From Mesocentrotus franciscanus (lineage: Eukaryota > Echinodermata > Echinoidea > Camarodonta > Strongylocentrotidae), in NCBI GenBank assembly GCA_037976565.1, contig CP137666.1:59599413-59663412 (forward strand): a DNA stretch of 64,000 nucleotides. Direction: 5' to 3'. The notes beneath the pieces are model-generated. The model had not been told where the DNA came from. It saw only the letters and a program-made list of their open reading frames with translations, and did not search any database. Position 1 is the first letter of the stretch. Every line of letters begins with the position of its first letter. The translations under genes were made by a program, and so were the position numbers. Positions 1 through 13,200 of this stretch are shown here, in pieces.

Positions 1-1469
1 AGTGCAAACGTAGCTCACTGACGTCACTACCAAACTAGCCAATCAGCTGTAAATGACGTCATATAAGTACTATTAATTTTCTACTCGCAAACTATAGTTT
101 ACTTTTTGGATGCAAACCAGTGGCGTACCTGGCATACCTCGTCGGGGATGGAGGGGGGAGGGGGGGCAAGCGATTTGGACGAGCAAGGGGGGGGGGGTGT
201 TGGGGACTAGGGGTTGTCCCAATAACACAGTAGGGATCTTGTCGATATTAATATTTGCGATCGGGCGACTTCATATCTTTGGTCTATTTCGATTTAAAAG
301 AAAAAAAATATCATTAAAAAAAAAGTTAAATGTATTGAATTTTGACAAAATCAGTGGTTAACTTATAACTGGTAATGACAATGTTTCTATTAACGTACTT
401 CTATTATTCCTCTTTGAAGAAGCTATTGACATAATTATGTTCCCAATTCTGCATATTTGGAGATGTAAAAAAGTGTATTTGACATTGAATTGAATTGTAT
501 TGATTTGCATTTGTTTCATTTCCATATGCACAATTAAAACTAATGAATATTCAGAATATGCATCTATTCACTCAATAAAAATTAATGTAGTAAAGTAAAG
601 AGGCGGATCCAGCCGGCGGCGAGGGGGGCCGATTCGTAAGAAAATATTTTTAGCGGGATGTGCCCCCTGAGAAGCTGAAGAAAAATCGAATTTTCAAACT
701 CAATTCGTGCGATTTGGCGTATAGTTTCCTAGTATCCCAGGTATCACTTGATTGTCAAAACCAGTCAGTACAAGACTAGGACAGCAGTTGGGATGGGCAG
801 ACAACAATCACTTGCGTCGAGCTTCAGCTTAAAACACCTTACATCAGGCCCGGGGAACGTTTTTCAAAGTGGGTGGGGGGGGGGGCTAAAGTATTTACGA
901 TTAGGTAGAGCGTAGCGCGAGCGGAGTATAAATTGGCCCAGGGGTCCAGGGGGCGGAGCCCCCGGAAATTCAGAGGTTTTAGCAGGCCAGGGGCGGCGGA
1001 GCATCATTCATAGTGGGGAGCACCAACAATAAAGGGCGCTTCCGGGACAAGGGGGCACCTATAAAGGGAAACCTCAAAGCGAAAATATACAACTTTTTAG
1101 ACATTGGTATTTACCCCAACATTTTGAGTACATTATCAGGGATGATTTCAATGTTTGTTTCTCTCTTTACATGGTCCAAGATACTGTTTAGGAAATCATA
1201 CATGTACTTAGCAGTTGGTTGTGATGGTTAGAATATGTATTTGCGAGCGAACTATCAGAGATTTGTGAGGTCGCAGTGCAAAAAATAACATCTTATAAAG
1301 AGGAAAAAACAATCCTGATGGGCATTAAGCAAAATCTAATCATGAAAGACTGAAAAGATCTTTAATAAGAAATATAATTATATCAATTTTAAATACGAGC
1401 GAGCGTAGCGAGCCAGATTTGGGTGAAATTAAAGAAGAAAAAATTTGCTCTTAATCGCTTTAAATTAGG

Positions 1470-1915
1470 AGCACTTTTATGGGGAAAGGAAAAGGGGGCA
1501 CATATCCAAAGGGAAAAAGGACACTTACTAGAAAAGAAAAAGAGCACATGTCAAAGTAAAAAGGGGAATTACCAGAAGTGAAAATGGGGCACTCCTCACA
1601 CTTAATAAGGGGCACTTATGATAACGGAAAAAGTGCAATTATCAGAAGGAAAATGATACTAATTAGAAAGGATAAGTTCAAGTTCAAGTTCATTTTATTC
1701 AAAACCACACAAAACATGACATAATCTTTTACAACAAAAAAGACTGGTAATAGTACATTATCAATTTGATTACATCAAGGGGCACGTGTCAAAATAAAAG
1801 GGGCAACTATCAGAGATGAAAAGGGGCACTTATTACAGAGTTAAAGGGGGCACCTCTCAAATATGAATAAGGGCACTCATCGGAGATTTAAAAACAAGGG
1901 GCACGTAATAGAAAA
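1470..1915. repeat. Degenerate GGGGCAC minisatellite
   Basis: A run of imperfect units of about 25-35 bp built around GGGGCACTTATCAGA followed by a purine-rich spacer. It is interrupted by a short retroposon end (1674-1775) and resumes after it. No coding frame spans it. Confidence 0.6.
1674..1775 (-). mobile_element. 3' end of a truncated retroposon with GAACTT tail
   Basis: Read on the minus strand, this roughly 100-bp insert ends in AATAAAATGAACTTGAACTT, a short hexamer-type tail as found at the 3' ends of several non-LTR retrotransposons and their SINEs. It splits the surrounding minisatellite, so it inserted later. Only the 3' end is present; the parent family cannot be named from this. 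Confidence 0.5.
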
Positions 1916-3269
1916 AAAAAACTCACGCACATATTATGCAAAAGCGGTGAGTAAATGCGTCCCGCAGGACACAACAAAAATTCCCAGGTTAGTATATTAT
2001 CTGTAAAGCGCTTATATAGAGACATCGTAGATGTATTGAGCGCCATACAAAATCTTATATTATTTCCGGAAGCTGGAGATGAATCGTTTTCGCATCATAC
2101 ACTGATTATAATTTTAATGATTTACACATCTATCCAATCTGTCCATAGGCTATAGTGTAACAGTAACGACACATCTGTGACACTAAAACGATATGCATGA
2201 GACTGATTTTGTTCGGTATGATTTGCATATAATTATGGGCAGATTGAAAAAGAAAAATTTTGACTGACAGTTCGTCTTTTATGCACCTGTACAACTGAAT
2301 GGAGTGTTTTTACCCAGATTCTGACGATAAAAGTTTGTAATTTTCTGAACGAATAGGGCTTTTAAGGACTGATTTTATGAATCCGCAAACTGCCGAACTC
2401 GGAAGCTTTGCCGTCATGCTTAACGATGCCTCCGTGTTTTTATTTCTCGCATTTGCTATTTTTTCGCGCTTTAATGTGGTGTCGCATTTTGCAGGAAAGT
2501 TTTTGCCGGGGCCTTGCCCTTGGTTGATTTCTTTCTATTTTTCTTTAACATACTTTTTCAAAAACCCCGCCGTAGCGCGGGCCCTGTACATTGTGTAACG
2601 GCATGATGATTTGACAGATGGACCTGAAGCTAACTGAGTCCTGACATACTTTTCAACGTTGTAACTTGTACGCCCTAGTGTAGAGCGATCATCGGCATTT
2701 TGTTTTAATCTTATAGGGCTAGTTCTGACCTGAAAACGACCCAAATCTCGGAGCATGGCTAGCTTAACCGCGGGGCCTTGGCCTATATTAATAAGCGAGT
2801 GCCCTGGGTCCACTTCTAACTCGTGTTTTTAGCCCTTCTTTCTTCCCTTTTCCTTTCCTTCCTTTCCTTTCCTTTTCTTTCCTTTCCTTTCATTTGTTTT
2901 GCTTGCTTGTCACTCGTTGGGGGCAGACTGCCCCCTGCCCCCTTATATAGGTACGCTACTGATGCAAACGCAGCCATTGTGATCTAGAAATGCATTGAAG
3001 TCCTCAGGTAAACTCTCAATTTCTAGAATGTTTCACTTTGTTGCAGGGGGTATGCTATATATCGTACGCCACGTCCAATACGTGTCATGAATATTCATAC
3101 ATTTTGCTTCCCTCGGCAAAATGTTTGCCTATCTTGAATGGGAAAAGTGTCAAGTCATGCATGCATTAAATACTAGTGTTCTGCCAGTGGAATTTGGAGA
3201 TATAAATGTTTCTGTTGACATCTAGCACATGCATGTAACTTTCTCTTGAAGATGAAAATATGCCGGAAA

Positions 3270-3540
3270 GTAAGCAACAAATGAAAAATGAAGGGAAAAA
3301 AAATTGAAGAAAATTAAGGAAGAAAGGAAAATGGAATAGAAAAGACAGAAGAAAAAAAAAATTAAAAAGAATTAAATAAAAGGAAAGAATAATTAATGAA
3401 TGGAAGAAATAAAGAATATGGAAAAACAGAAACCGAGGAAGAAAGAGAAACAGAATATAAAAATATTCTGAAAGAAAGAAAGAAAGAAATTGAAAGAACT
3501 TAAAATGAAATAAAGGAAGACGAAAGAAAAGGGAAAGGAG
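3270..3540. repeat. Purine-rich low-complexity tract (A/G)
   Basis: Almost pure A/G on the plus strand, including GAAA runs. The long reading frame antisense to it is a composition artefact (nearly all Phe, Leu and Ser). A complementary CCTTT-rich tract lies at 2829-2892. Confidence 0.7.
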
Positions 3541-3885
3541 CATCATAATTTGATACCATGTCTTCAACCCTTTTTCTTTATCTATACCCTCGTTTTTGTA
3601 AACCATTTTCTTTTTCTTCTTCTATCTTCTATTTTCGTATATATTTTGTTCTCAAATCTTAAAAGTTCTCTTTGCAATTCTTTCTTACATTTTGTTTCCC
3701 TTTCTCGTACATGCATGTGTATTAAAAAATGTGAAGAAATGATTTCATCCTATAATATGGCGTATTTCATCCGGATTAGATGTTTGGGATGCAGCTCCTA
3801 AAAGAGCCATAAATCCTTTGTAATTACTTTTTGTTTGTACTTTTTCAAATTTTTAGGGGGGACGACCCCCCGGGATCGCCGCCCT

Positions 3886-3886
3886 G

Positions 3887-3917
<31 letters not shown>
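3886..3917. repeat. (CTA)n microsatellite
   Basis: About ten uninterrupted CTA/TAC units. Confidence 0.9.
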
Positions 3918-4164
3918 AAGAAAAAAAAATTCGGCTACTCTAAGTTGGAGCCGGAGTTGGATGTATAATATATTCACAAAATATACCGAGCAATAATTAT
4001 TATTGCCTCGATCGAACGTGTTTTCGATTTATATCTGCTCAAAAATACACAAATAATGCTAACCACTGGATCTGGATACAATTTTGTGCGAATCAGTTGT
4101 AGCTTGTGACATCACGTAAACTAGACGTATTCAACAACGCGGAGGATCCTTGTCAAATTCATCT

Positions 4165-4263
4165 ATGAATTCTTTAAGAACATTACCATGCATGTCAAGC
4201 ATGGTCTCAAAACTTCATCGCTGGAATGTGGCTTTGGTTCGGAAAGCGAGTTCATTAAAAGAG
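4165..4263 (+). CDS. AMT: AMT exon 1 (mitochondrial presequence)
   Basis: An ATG opens a 33-codon frame, [18 protein letters not shown] and onward, with five basic residues and no acidic ones until the final Glu; it closes at a GTGAGT donor in phase 0. This is a textbook matrix-targeting sequence, and it joins in frame to the exon at 15028. It is too short to stand out as a reading frame by itself. No competing first exon was seen nearer exon 2. Confidence 0.75.
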
Positions 4264-7200
4264 GTGAGTGTAATTAGACAAAATGAAGGGATTCTTAAAT
4301 TTTAGTCCCACACGCTGAAATTAGTGTAGGGATTTGACCACTAGATATGTGTTGCTGTCCAGTGCAGTGCAGTGTGCAGTGCTCGCGCTCCTCCTGATAC
4401 TGTCATGTCATGCTCTGCAGTTCTGGCATCTCATGTTCATGACAGGGCGACAACTAATCTAGCCTAGGCTTAAGAGCTCTGATTGGCCGATACGCTCCAG
4501 CTGTTTCAAATTTAAGTGAGAGAGGGCCTACTTAACTTAAGCGCGACTTAAGTGCGACTTAAGTTCAATGGCAAAGTCAATACGAAATATTAGGTCTACG
4601 TCACACCACGTAGATTTTGACATGACATGCTTTAAACAGGTGACGCACTTCACACATAGGTAACGCACACACGAAATTGCACACACATAAAATAGAAAAA
4701 CCAATAAACATTTCAGAATAAATTTCCAGTTTGTACCTTAAATATGACAAAAATGAGAATTTTTCAAACTTAAGACTTACTTGAGTAAGTCTTAAACTTA
4801 AGTGAAATACTTAACTTTTCAAGGACGCTGAAAAAATCGTAACAAATAGAAGATTTGACTGGAATATCATAATTTTGGTATCGGCAAAAACGGAAAATCG
4901 CAAGCTAGCTAGCTCCTCGCACTAATGTCTTATAACAAAGAGCCTATGGGAGCCAGCGATAGCCAATCTAAAGGGCCCATGTCGGCTCGGCTAGGCGCCA
5001 AATTACGAAAATGAGGCTGAGATCGGATGAACGTTCTGTGCGTGCGCTAAATGTAAGCTAAAGTTCTATGTGTTAGGGTGTCTGAACGATTTTTCAATTT
5101 TCCCTTTTGGATCGTTTTTCATCATTATGGTTGGATAATTGAAAAAATTATTCACTCAGAATAATACATTTCAAATTTCAAGACTCACCGATGTTTCTAT
5201 AAAAAGTTAGAGCCCCTTCAATTCCCTACAATATTCATCCATTTTTTATCCAGAGTTATGTTGTTTTGCTAAATTTAGCAAAACAGCTGAATTGCGCAAT
5301 ATGCAAGCGCACGCGTACGCGTGCAAGCGTATGCGTGTTGCTTAGATGCATGCGCATCTCAATAGCGAACGGCAATCCATTGTCTTCAATGGGCATTCAC
5401 TTCCGGGTTTGTTTGCCACGCGCTCCGATGCATATTCATGTGCATATTTTACGCGCTATCACCATGGGTTCGGCCAGCACGGAGCTCACGCCTCCCTACT
5501 TAGCTGATCCGAAAAATGTGGGGAAGGGTATTTTCAAACTGTAATTGTTTGTGATCCCTGGGGGCTAGCGAAAAAATAAGCTCATAGATATTTTCCTTAG
5601 GACTGGGACTACTTATCGATCAGGGCGTCATATCTCAAAAGTGGCAAACCTCGGGGGTTAGCCAGGGCTAGACAGAAATAACTGTCTGGTATGGGTGTCA
5701 TTCTTTAATAAAACTGACATTTGTTGACATTCCCCATACACAGACGGTAATTAGTATGCCTCGCACTATAGGGAGAGATAGAGCCATTGGTGCAGCACTT
5801 TGCTGCACCAAGTTTCTCCCCGATTTTCTTTATTTAGTGTGTGTGTATTGGGTTTTTACAGACGTGTATCAATCAGATATGATTATTTACGTCTGGGGAC
5901 CGACCTTTAACGTCACCATCCGAAAGACGTGACTCAGTTTCTAACCTGCGTCCTCGGCTGAATCAGTTTGTAACTTCCACTGTTAGCTGGATTACAGGCG
6001 CACGCCACAACGCCTAGTTGTGGATCTAGTTGTGGATCTTAGATCTAATTTTCTGATTTATAAATAAGTAAACTATATATATTATACTCCTATGTACAGT
6101 TAACAAAGAATTATTACCTATTCCCAAAGTCGGAATTTACGGACTTACTTATATGAGTTATCCATTTTTTTATCTCAGAACCAAGGGAACGGTACGTTCA
6201 TGCATTCGAACTGGTAATCTATGACATGACCCGCCCGATATATTTCCGGGCCAACCGACCAAAACAATCCCAATGGCCAATCAGAGCACGTGTTTAATAT
6301 TGGGCTTATGAATATTCAAACATCACCGGCTCAAGCCGGGCTGACTGATACGTAGCTATTGGACGTTCGAAAAGAAAAAATGAATATTCATCAACTCAAA
6401 CCAAGATGGCTGACAACAAATCTTGTTGACTACAAGACTTTCTCGGATTAATCATTAATATAGGATCTAAATGAGCAAGCTATCGTAAGTCAAAGTATAT
6501 ATTTCCGGGTTATTTCTTATGGCTATTTATATTCAGTGTAATATTGCAGCCAAAGTGAATGTGTGAAGACGTAAAGAGTGAAAAATCTTGATGCATATCG
6601 CATTCATCTTGGTCCGGCTAAACCGAACCATTCGTTCCGCACACTACCGCATAGCCGTACTTTAGTCTATGTATAGAGGCGGTCAGAGGAGCCAGATGCA
6701 ATCTCAGCGGAACAACCGTCGATATCAGAGACTGAAGCTTTCGGTCTAGCCAGGGCACAATGTTTAAATCGCTGTTTTGACCAAGATATTTTTAGAATTC
6801 CGAGATGACGCCCCTTTGGAAATATAGGGATTCACCTGCTCTTTCATATGATACCTCATTTATTGAGTATCACCTTCAGGATCACAAAGAATAAAGGTTT
6901 GAATTTTGATTTAAAAAAAAAAACTTTGACCAATTTTGCATGATCGTGCCCCGGATCGCGTACTGCGTGTAGACCGCATAGGGATGCGTGCAATCTCTAT
7001 GGGAAGACTTTTAGCACACAACATCGGGTGCGCGATCAGGCACCCTAATAGTATACCCCTGACGTAGGACTTTTACCATTCTGCGATGTACAATGAGGTT
7101 ACGCACTCTGATTGGCCGATATGCTAAGTGGCTTCGAATTTAAGTGAGAGAGGGCCTACTTAACTTAACCCTAATAAGGCCGGGGCCATCATGGCCCCTC

Positions 7201-10200
7201 CTTTTTTTTTTCTGATTGTTCGGGAACGCATACGGATGACGCCCTGCCGCTTCATGACTTTATTCTTTCGAGTCTTGCACATCTTTTAAAACAATTTTTT
7301 TGAAAATCGGACCTACCGTTACAAAGTCACGTGACCTTTTGTCTTTACATGTCGGCCCGAAAATCGCTCATTTTCGTGATTTGTGTACAAAACATATGAA
7401 AATATCATTTTTCCTAAAAAGAGATAAAACATTGGTTATTTGGTCTTGTTTAAAGTTTAGGTGTTCGTTGTGGGGGTCAGAATAGTTAAATTATAGTTAG
7501 AAATGAAATAAAACAACAAAAACAATAAAATACATAAGTTAAAAAAACAATGAATTACATAAGAAATTATCAAAACAAGAGATAACATAAGAAATAACCT
7601 AGCTTTCCAAATTTTTTTCTTCGTATTATTAATCCAAATGGTCTAACAAATATTTGTAGTGGAAAAGAAAGCTTAAATATGAAGAATATCTGATTTATAG
7701 GTAAAAATATGAATTTTTTGATCTTATTTGCATAATTTACCATAAATATGCAAATGAGTAATTTTTTCAAAAAATTGAAATTGCTATAGTATTCTATACA
7801 CTTCACTTGACATGCATGCAAATTTCGGCGATCGCGTTTCACGGCCGAGATCTTAAGGGGGCCATAATGGCTATGGCCCCCCCCCCCGGCCGTATAAAGA
7901 ACTCAAATAGCCCGGCCTTATTAGGGTTAAGCACGACTTAAGCGCGATTTAAGTTCAATGGCAGAGTCAATACGAAATATTACGTCACACCACAAAGATA
8001 TTGACATGACGTGCTTTAAACAGGTGACGCACACATAAAATAGAAAAACCAACGAACATTTCAGAATAAATTTCCAGTTTGTACCTTAAATATGACGAAA
8101 ATGAGAATTTTTCAATCTTAAGACTTAGTTAAGTAAGACTTAAAGCCCAAGTCCACTCCGATTTTCAAAAATTATAACATGTTGTAAATAAATCAAAGGT
8201 TAAAACTGCCAAATATCACGGGCGTACTTCAATCAGGTGATTTTTAAGAGCGATTTTTGTTTCGGGTATTTCGAGCAAAACATTTATATTGCTGTACGGA
8301 TGTGACGTATGCTCCTCACAACGAAAGTGCCAGCGGTATACATTCTGACAATAGGCTATTTTATGTAACCAAATTTAATGCATACGTCTTTGTGAAGTGC
8401 CTCTATACAAACTATTTCATTCACCTGATAAGAATAATAGTGTTTCATTATTCTTATCAGGTGAATGAAATAGTTTGTATCGAGGCACTTCACAAAGACA
8501 TGCATTAAATTTGGTTACATTACGAATCTGTGTTGTGAGGACCCTAGGTCACAACCGACTCGCTCATTAACTTGTTTTTTGCTCATTAAAAAAAATTATT
8601 AAAAATAAATCTGAGCACCATTTTCCAAAACCAAGTTATATTTGGGCTTTTTAGATTTTTGTCTATCTAATCAGCTCAACTTTTCAGTGGAGTGGACTTG
8701 TACTTTAAACTTAAGTGAAATACTTAACTTTTCAAGGACGCCGATAAAATTGTAACAAAGAGAGGGTTTGACTGAAATATCATAATTTTGGTATCGGTAA
8801 AAACGCACTAATATCTTATAAAATAGAGCCTATGGGAGCCAGCGATAGCCAATCTAAAGGGCCCATGTCGGCTAGGCTCGGCGCCAAATTACGAAAATGA
8901 GATCGAGATCGGTCCGATCGGATGATCGTTCTGCGCATGCGCTGGCTGTAAGCCGATGTAAGCTATTGTTCTACGTGTCCCTGCTTGAACTTTGAAGTGT
9001 CATCATGTAAATAAAACCTAAAAATAAAATATGTGCATAATTGCCCCTTCCCACACATATACTATGATATAGCAGCGTTACTATCCTGGCTGTGTATAAA
9101 GTTGGGTGACACTGTACTGCAGCATGCAGTACATTCACACAGCATTTTGTAAAACCTGCTGTATGATACTTTCAAATGGTTTGATAAACAATTTAATGTG
9201 TAGAACTCCCCGGGCGGGGGTCGTACTTTTTAACTTGGCGATCTCACGAGGAAAAAACCACACTATCAAACAATCAGGATATATAATTGATATCAACAAT
9301 TAAATATAGATAATTAACAAGTTATCAAGGGTCGTATAATTGTTCGGGTACACACCCAAAATGCACACAATAATCAAATGTCGAGAGAGTGAAACTCCCT
9401 CAGACGGCATATGATTTAAATAAAACTACCAGTGATCATAGTAAACGGAATCGTCCCGGAGGTTAATCTCCATCGTGTTCAAAACGGTTTACAACAAATA
9501 TAATCAATCATCAAAAACAGTGTCAATCATCAAAAATCAAGTACACAAAGGATCGTTAATTAGTTCAGCAAAGCATTCAAGAATAAGAAATTAATATAAT
9601 CAAACCAAATCAGCATTGACGAGGTCAGGCAATGACGATGCTAACGATGGCGACAAAACAACAATTAAAGATGATGATGACGAAGACATAGACAGCGATG
9701 ATAACAAAGACAGCGGACAGCGGCGATGATGGATACGAACATGAAGACGACGATGATGAAGAAAACGATGGTCTTGTTGAGATGAAACAGTCAATCGATG
9801 AATGCGATGATGCAGATGTCAATGATGTGATGTCGACGCGTATAACATCGGGTCAGCGCAGCACAACGGATGACGACGGTCAAAGAAACAATGGTTGATA
9901 AAAGATAATGAGTCGATGATAGCGAGGTGATGACGATGACGATAATCAGCGTGTCAACACAATGAATAATGAGTCGATGATGGTGAGGTGATGACGAAGA
10001 CAACAATCAACGTGTCAACACAACACAGCAGATGATGGCGAGGTGATGACGATGACAACAATCATCGTGTCATCACAACGGAGAGTGTCGGTGGAAAAGA
10101 CAAATCCTACAATATGCTAGTAAAAGCGATAAACAAGTCTCTCCACAAAACAATATAAAAGAGTCAACGTTTGGTGAGCAAGTCCACTGGGAGAGGTCTG

Positions 10201-13200
10201 GGCCTCTGGGGACTAAGTCATGGAGTCCATTTTGGACGAAAATTCGACCGGCACGATAAACAAAAACACAGTAACGACCTGTGTGTGCCGATAAAAATAA
10301 TCCCTTAGAATTTCCACATGAAAAATCAGAAAATGCCCCAATCACAACTGCAGCGTGAAAGGTTGAAACACGCGCACTAAATTAATATCCGCGTATACGC
10401 GCTGTACGTAACAATGACAAATCTACATAACAATAGAATATATATTAACAAACCAGACAGAACCGATCTGGACATGTCTGGAAAGCCAGACGGCGGAGTG
10501 GAAAAATACCACGCAAGGGAAATTGATTCTCCCTCGCAGCCATTTTGAAAATAGGCAAGCTACACGTATTAAACTTGTACAGATCTACAAATCAATGCAT
10601 AAAACATTATTATACATGCACCAGTTAAAAATCGTGACATTTGGTCACTACAAAAGTACAAATGAATCAATGTTGATTATAAATAAGTAAGGAATGGAAC
10701 TTACAAGTTTCGTTTGGTTTTCCAGATATTTGAGCCTACTTTTACCGAATGGGCCAACCTTATTCAGCTATGTTCCGCCCTTTTCTAATTTTATGACGTT
10801 TTTTTCAAAATGAAGGGAGACCTCAACGCCCCATTACATCGCATTTCCTTGCTTGTTGTTTATTGTTGCTGTGGAATGCGATTGGTTGTTAACACAGGTC
10901 AGCAGCAGGCTATCTGAGATAGACAGCCACCCATCGGATATTGCACAACTGCTTTAAATGACGTCACTGGTAGAGTGTCCGCAACGCACGCTTTTTGATT
11001 TTATCGATATCAGGAGGAGGGAACTAAGCAGTCGTCTCTCAAAAAAGAGGAGAAAAAATGACTTTAAGAGGAAGTTTACGAAATTTCTTTCCATTTTAGT
11101 ATGAAAATCATGTACCTAAGTGGTATATGACTTAAGATATGCATAACATAACCCACGTTATGTTGTAATTACAGTAGAGTATTTTACCGGTATAAAAGCT
11201 CAAAAAATTGATTGTTTGATTTACACCTGTCAGCTGGTATGAAGTCCATTCCGCTTACGGTTAGACTTCATGCATTGTAGGAGTGCTTACCTTCCACGTG
11301 TTCCTGTATCGGATGATCGTATTTCAACGTATTTCAACAATGTTTTGTATAGTTCTCTCCCATTTGTTTTGAACATGTACATGTGCAGGAGTTTTGTGAA
11401 AGATTAATTTGCTGAATCGGGTATGAGGTCAGTACTGCTTATGGTTAGACCTCGTGCATTGTAGAAGTGGTTCAAAGTGCCTTTTAAAGCCCCTCTGTAC
11501 TAGTTTGGTCAGGAGGGATTAGAGGGATTAGCGTGGTCACTGACCACAACTCAGCTCTCAATTAGCATAAGAAAAAGAGGATCATAGGGGGCCAAACGGG
11601 CACCGCTTAGGCATTGTTTTCTATATAGAGGGAGCAAGTAGCTACAAGTAGTGCAGTGGGGCTTTAAGGCTTTTGTTCAGTGTGCTGGAGTGGTCATGGT
11701 TGAAGAAATGGATGTGGTGAGAGAGAGAGAGAGAGAGTGAGAGCAAGGGGGGAAGAAAAAGAAAAGGGAAATGTAAAGGGAAATGAAGGGAAGGAAAGAA
11801 GGATAGAAAATGGAAGGGAAAGAAAAAGAGGGATATGAGATGAGAGAGATAAAAGATGAAGAGGAAATAGAAATAGAAGAATGATAACGGAAAGAAAAAA
11901 AGGAAACAGGAGGAAAGAGATAACAGCAAGATGGAGAAAGAATAAATTCAGAGAGAGGAAAAGGGAAAAAATTGATAGAGAAAAGAGAAATATGAGGAAC
12001 AATGCCGCCCAAGTAAAATGTTTACAGAAAAGTTTCATTTTCCAAGACATAGACAGCACTGGTGTACTGGTGGTCGGACTTGAGGGGCTGGCGGTTGCTG
12101 CCCCCAAAAGTTTCATGCCAAAAAGTCAAGAAACAAAAAGAAAAGGAAACAAAGGGTAACAACAAATTAAAGAAGAGAAAAAGAACAGATTTAAGAAAAA
12201 TAAAGAGATTGAAAGAAAAAAGGAAAGGAAGTAAGGAGGAAGTTAAAAAAAGAGAGAGAAAAAAAAAAACCTTGCCATTTCAAGTTCTTATGTACTGATT
12301 CTATTGGTTCTATCAAGAGCGTCGAACTATAATTTTTTTTAATTTTGCAGGATATATAACCATGCAAAACTGATTGTAGGTCTATACAAGGCTCATGTTT
12401 CATACTTTGGTGTCTAATTAAAGAAGTGAAGTTCATGTGCTCTATGAAGTTAGTTTAAAAAAAATGTATTTTAGGGAAAGGAGAACGTATTTAAAAAGAT
12501 GTAAATGGATGATTTTCTTGGTATGTCCCCCTCGGTAGACCTTCTCATAAGCCAACCATTAAGCTTATGCAATATCATGCAAAAATACTTTCAACACTGA
12601 GGAAAGACATGTACAATATTTTTACTGCCAGCAGGAATGGAAGTCCCAGGGAATTCTTAGAAATAGAAATAAACAAACAATAAAATATATGGGAATAATT
12701 ATAGCTTAAGCCGGTTTCCTGGCTCAAGCTAGAGGCCACTTATTTCAGCTTGAAGTCCCGAACTATTCAAAATGGAAAGTCTTCTAGCTCGGTCGCTATT
12801 TTCTCTTGCATGATATACATTAACTTTAAAACTAAAGAAGATCTGTTAAAGGGAGTGTAGCATGACAAGACTACATTGTATGTGTCTTTCATGTGGCCCT
12901 ACTCGGGGCCAATCGGGTATAATACGACTACGAACGACGCGACTGTAGCATTCCCGTGCGTGCAACATACGCGAAACCGAAGCATGAGGAACTTCGGTCT
13001 GTTTCGCGAACGCTAGCGCTACCGTTATTTCATTCGTTTCATGCAGTTGTCCAAAAGAAGACGTAGATGGCGTTGACCAGTATTTGCCATGCTACACCCA
13101 CTTTAATTGTATGAGACACATTGTATAGGCAGAGATTAAATTGTGTGTTTTCAAGAGCTGTAGAGATATATGGGACTAGGAATAGGGCCTTTTAATACTA

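Larger units (their letters stand above)
118..2961. mobile_element. Non-autonomous hAT-type element with 8-bp TSD
   Basis: The left end starts CAGTGGCGTACC and the right end, read inverted, starts CAGTAGCGTACC. Both are flanked by the same 8 bp, ATGCAAAC (110-117 and 2962-2969). An 8-bp duplication with CAG-starting inverted termini is characteristic of hAT transposons. No transposase reading frame is visible in the 2.84 kb interior, which holds G-rich tracts, a degenerate minisatellite and a retroposon tail, so this is a non-autonomous or internally replaced copy that has collected other insertions. Confidence 0.75.
7106..8978 (+). repeat. Unclassified dispersed repeat, copy 2 (broken by two MITEs)
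   Basis: Same sequence as 4477-5073, but split by TTAA-flanked inserts at 7169-7926 and 8144-8704. Removing the inserts plus one TTAA each restores about 546 bp colinear with copy 1. Confidence 0.8.

Noticed and set aside
3166..3606. 146-codon frame rich in Phe/Leu
   Set aside because: Antisense of an A/G-rich tract; no domain, no codon pattern.
6405..6432. ATGGCTGACAACAAATC as a gene start
   Set aside because: The frame stops after seven codons and no donor site follows.
9698..9898. Acidic 66-aa frame
   Set aside because: By-product of GAT/GAC repeats; no splice or start context.
11642..12298. Several 78-140-codon frames
   Set aside because: Purine-rich low-complexity DNA read in several frames at once.
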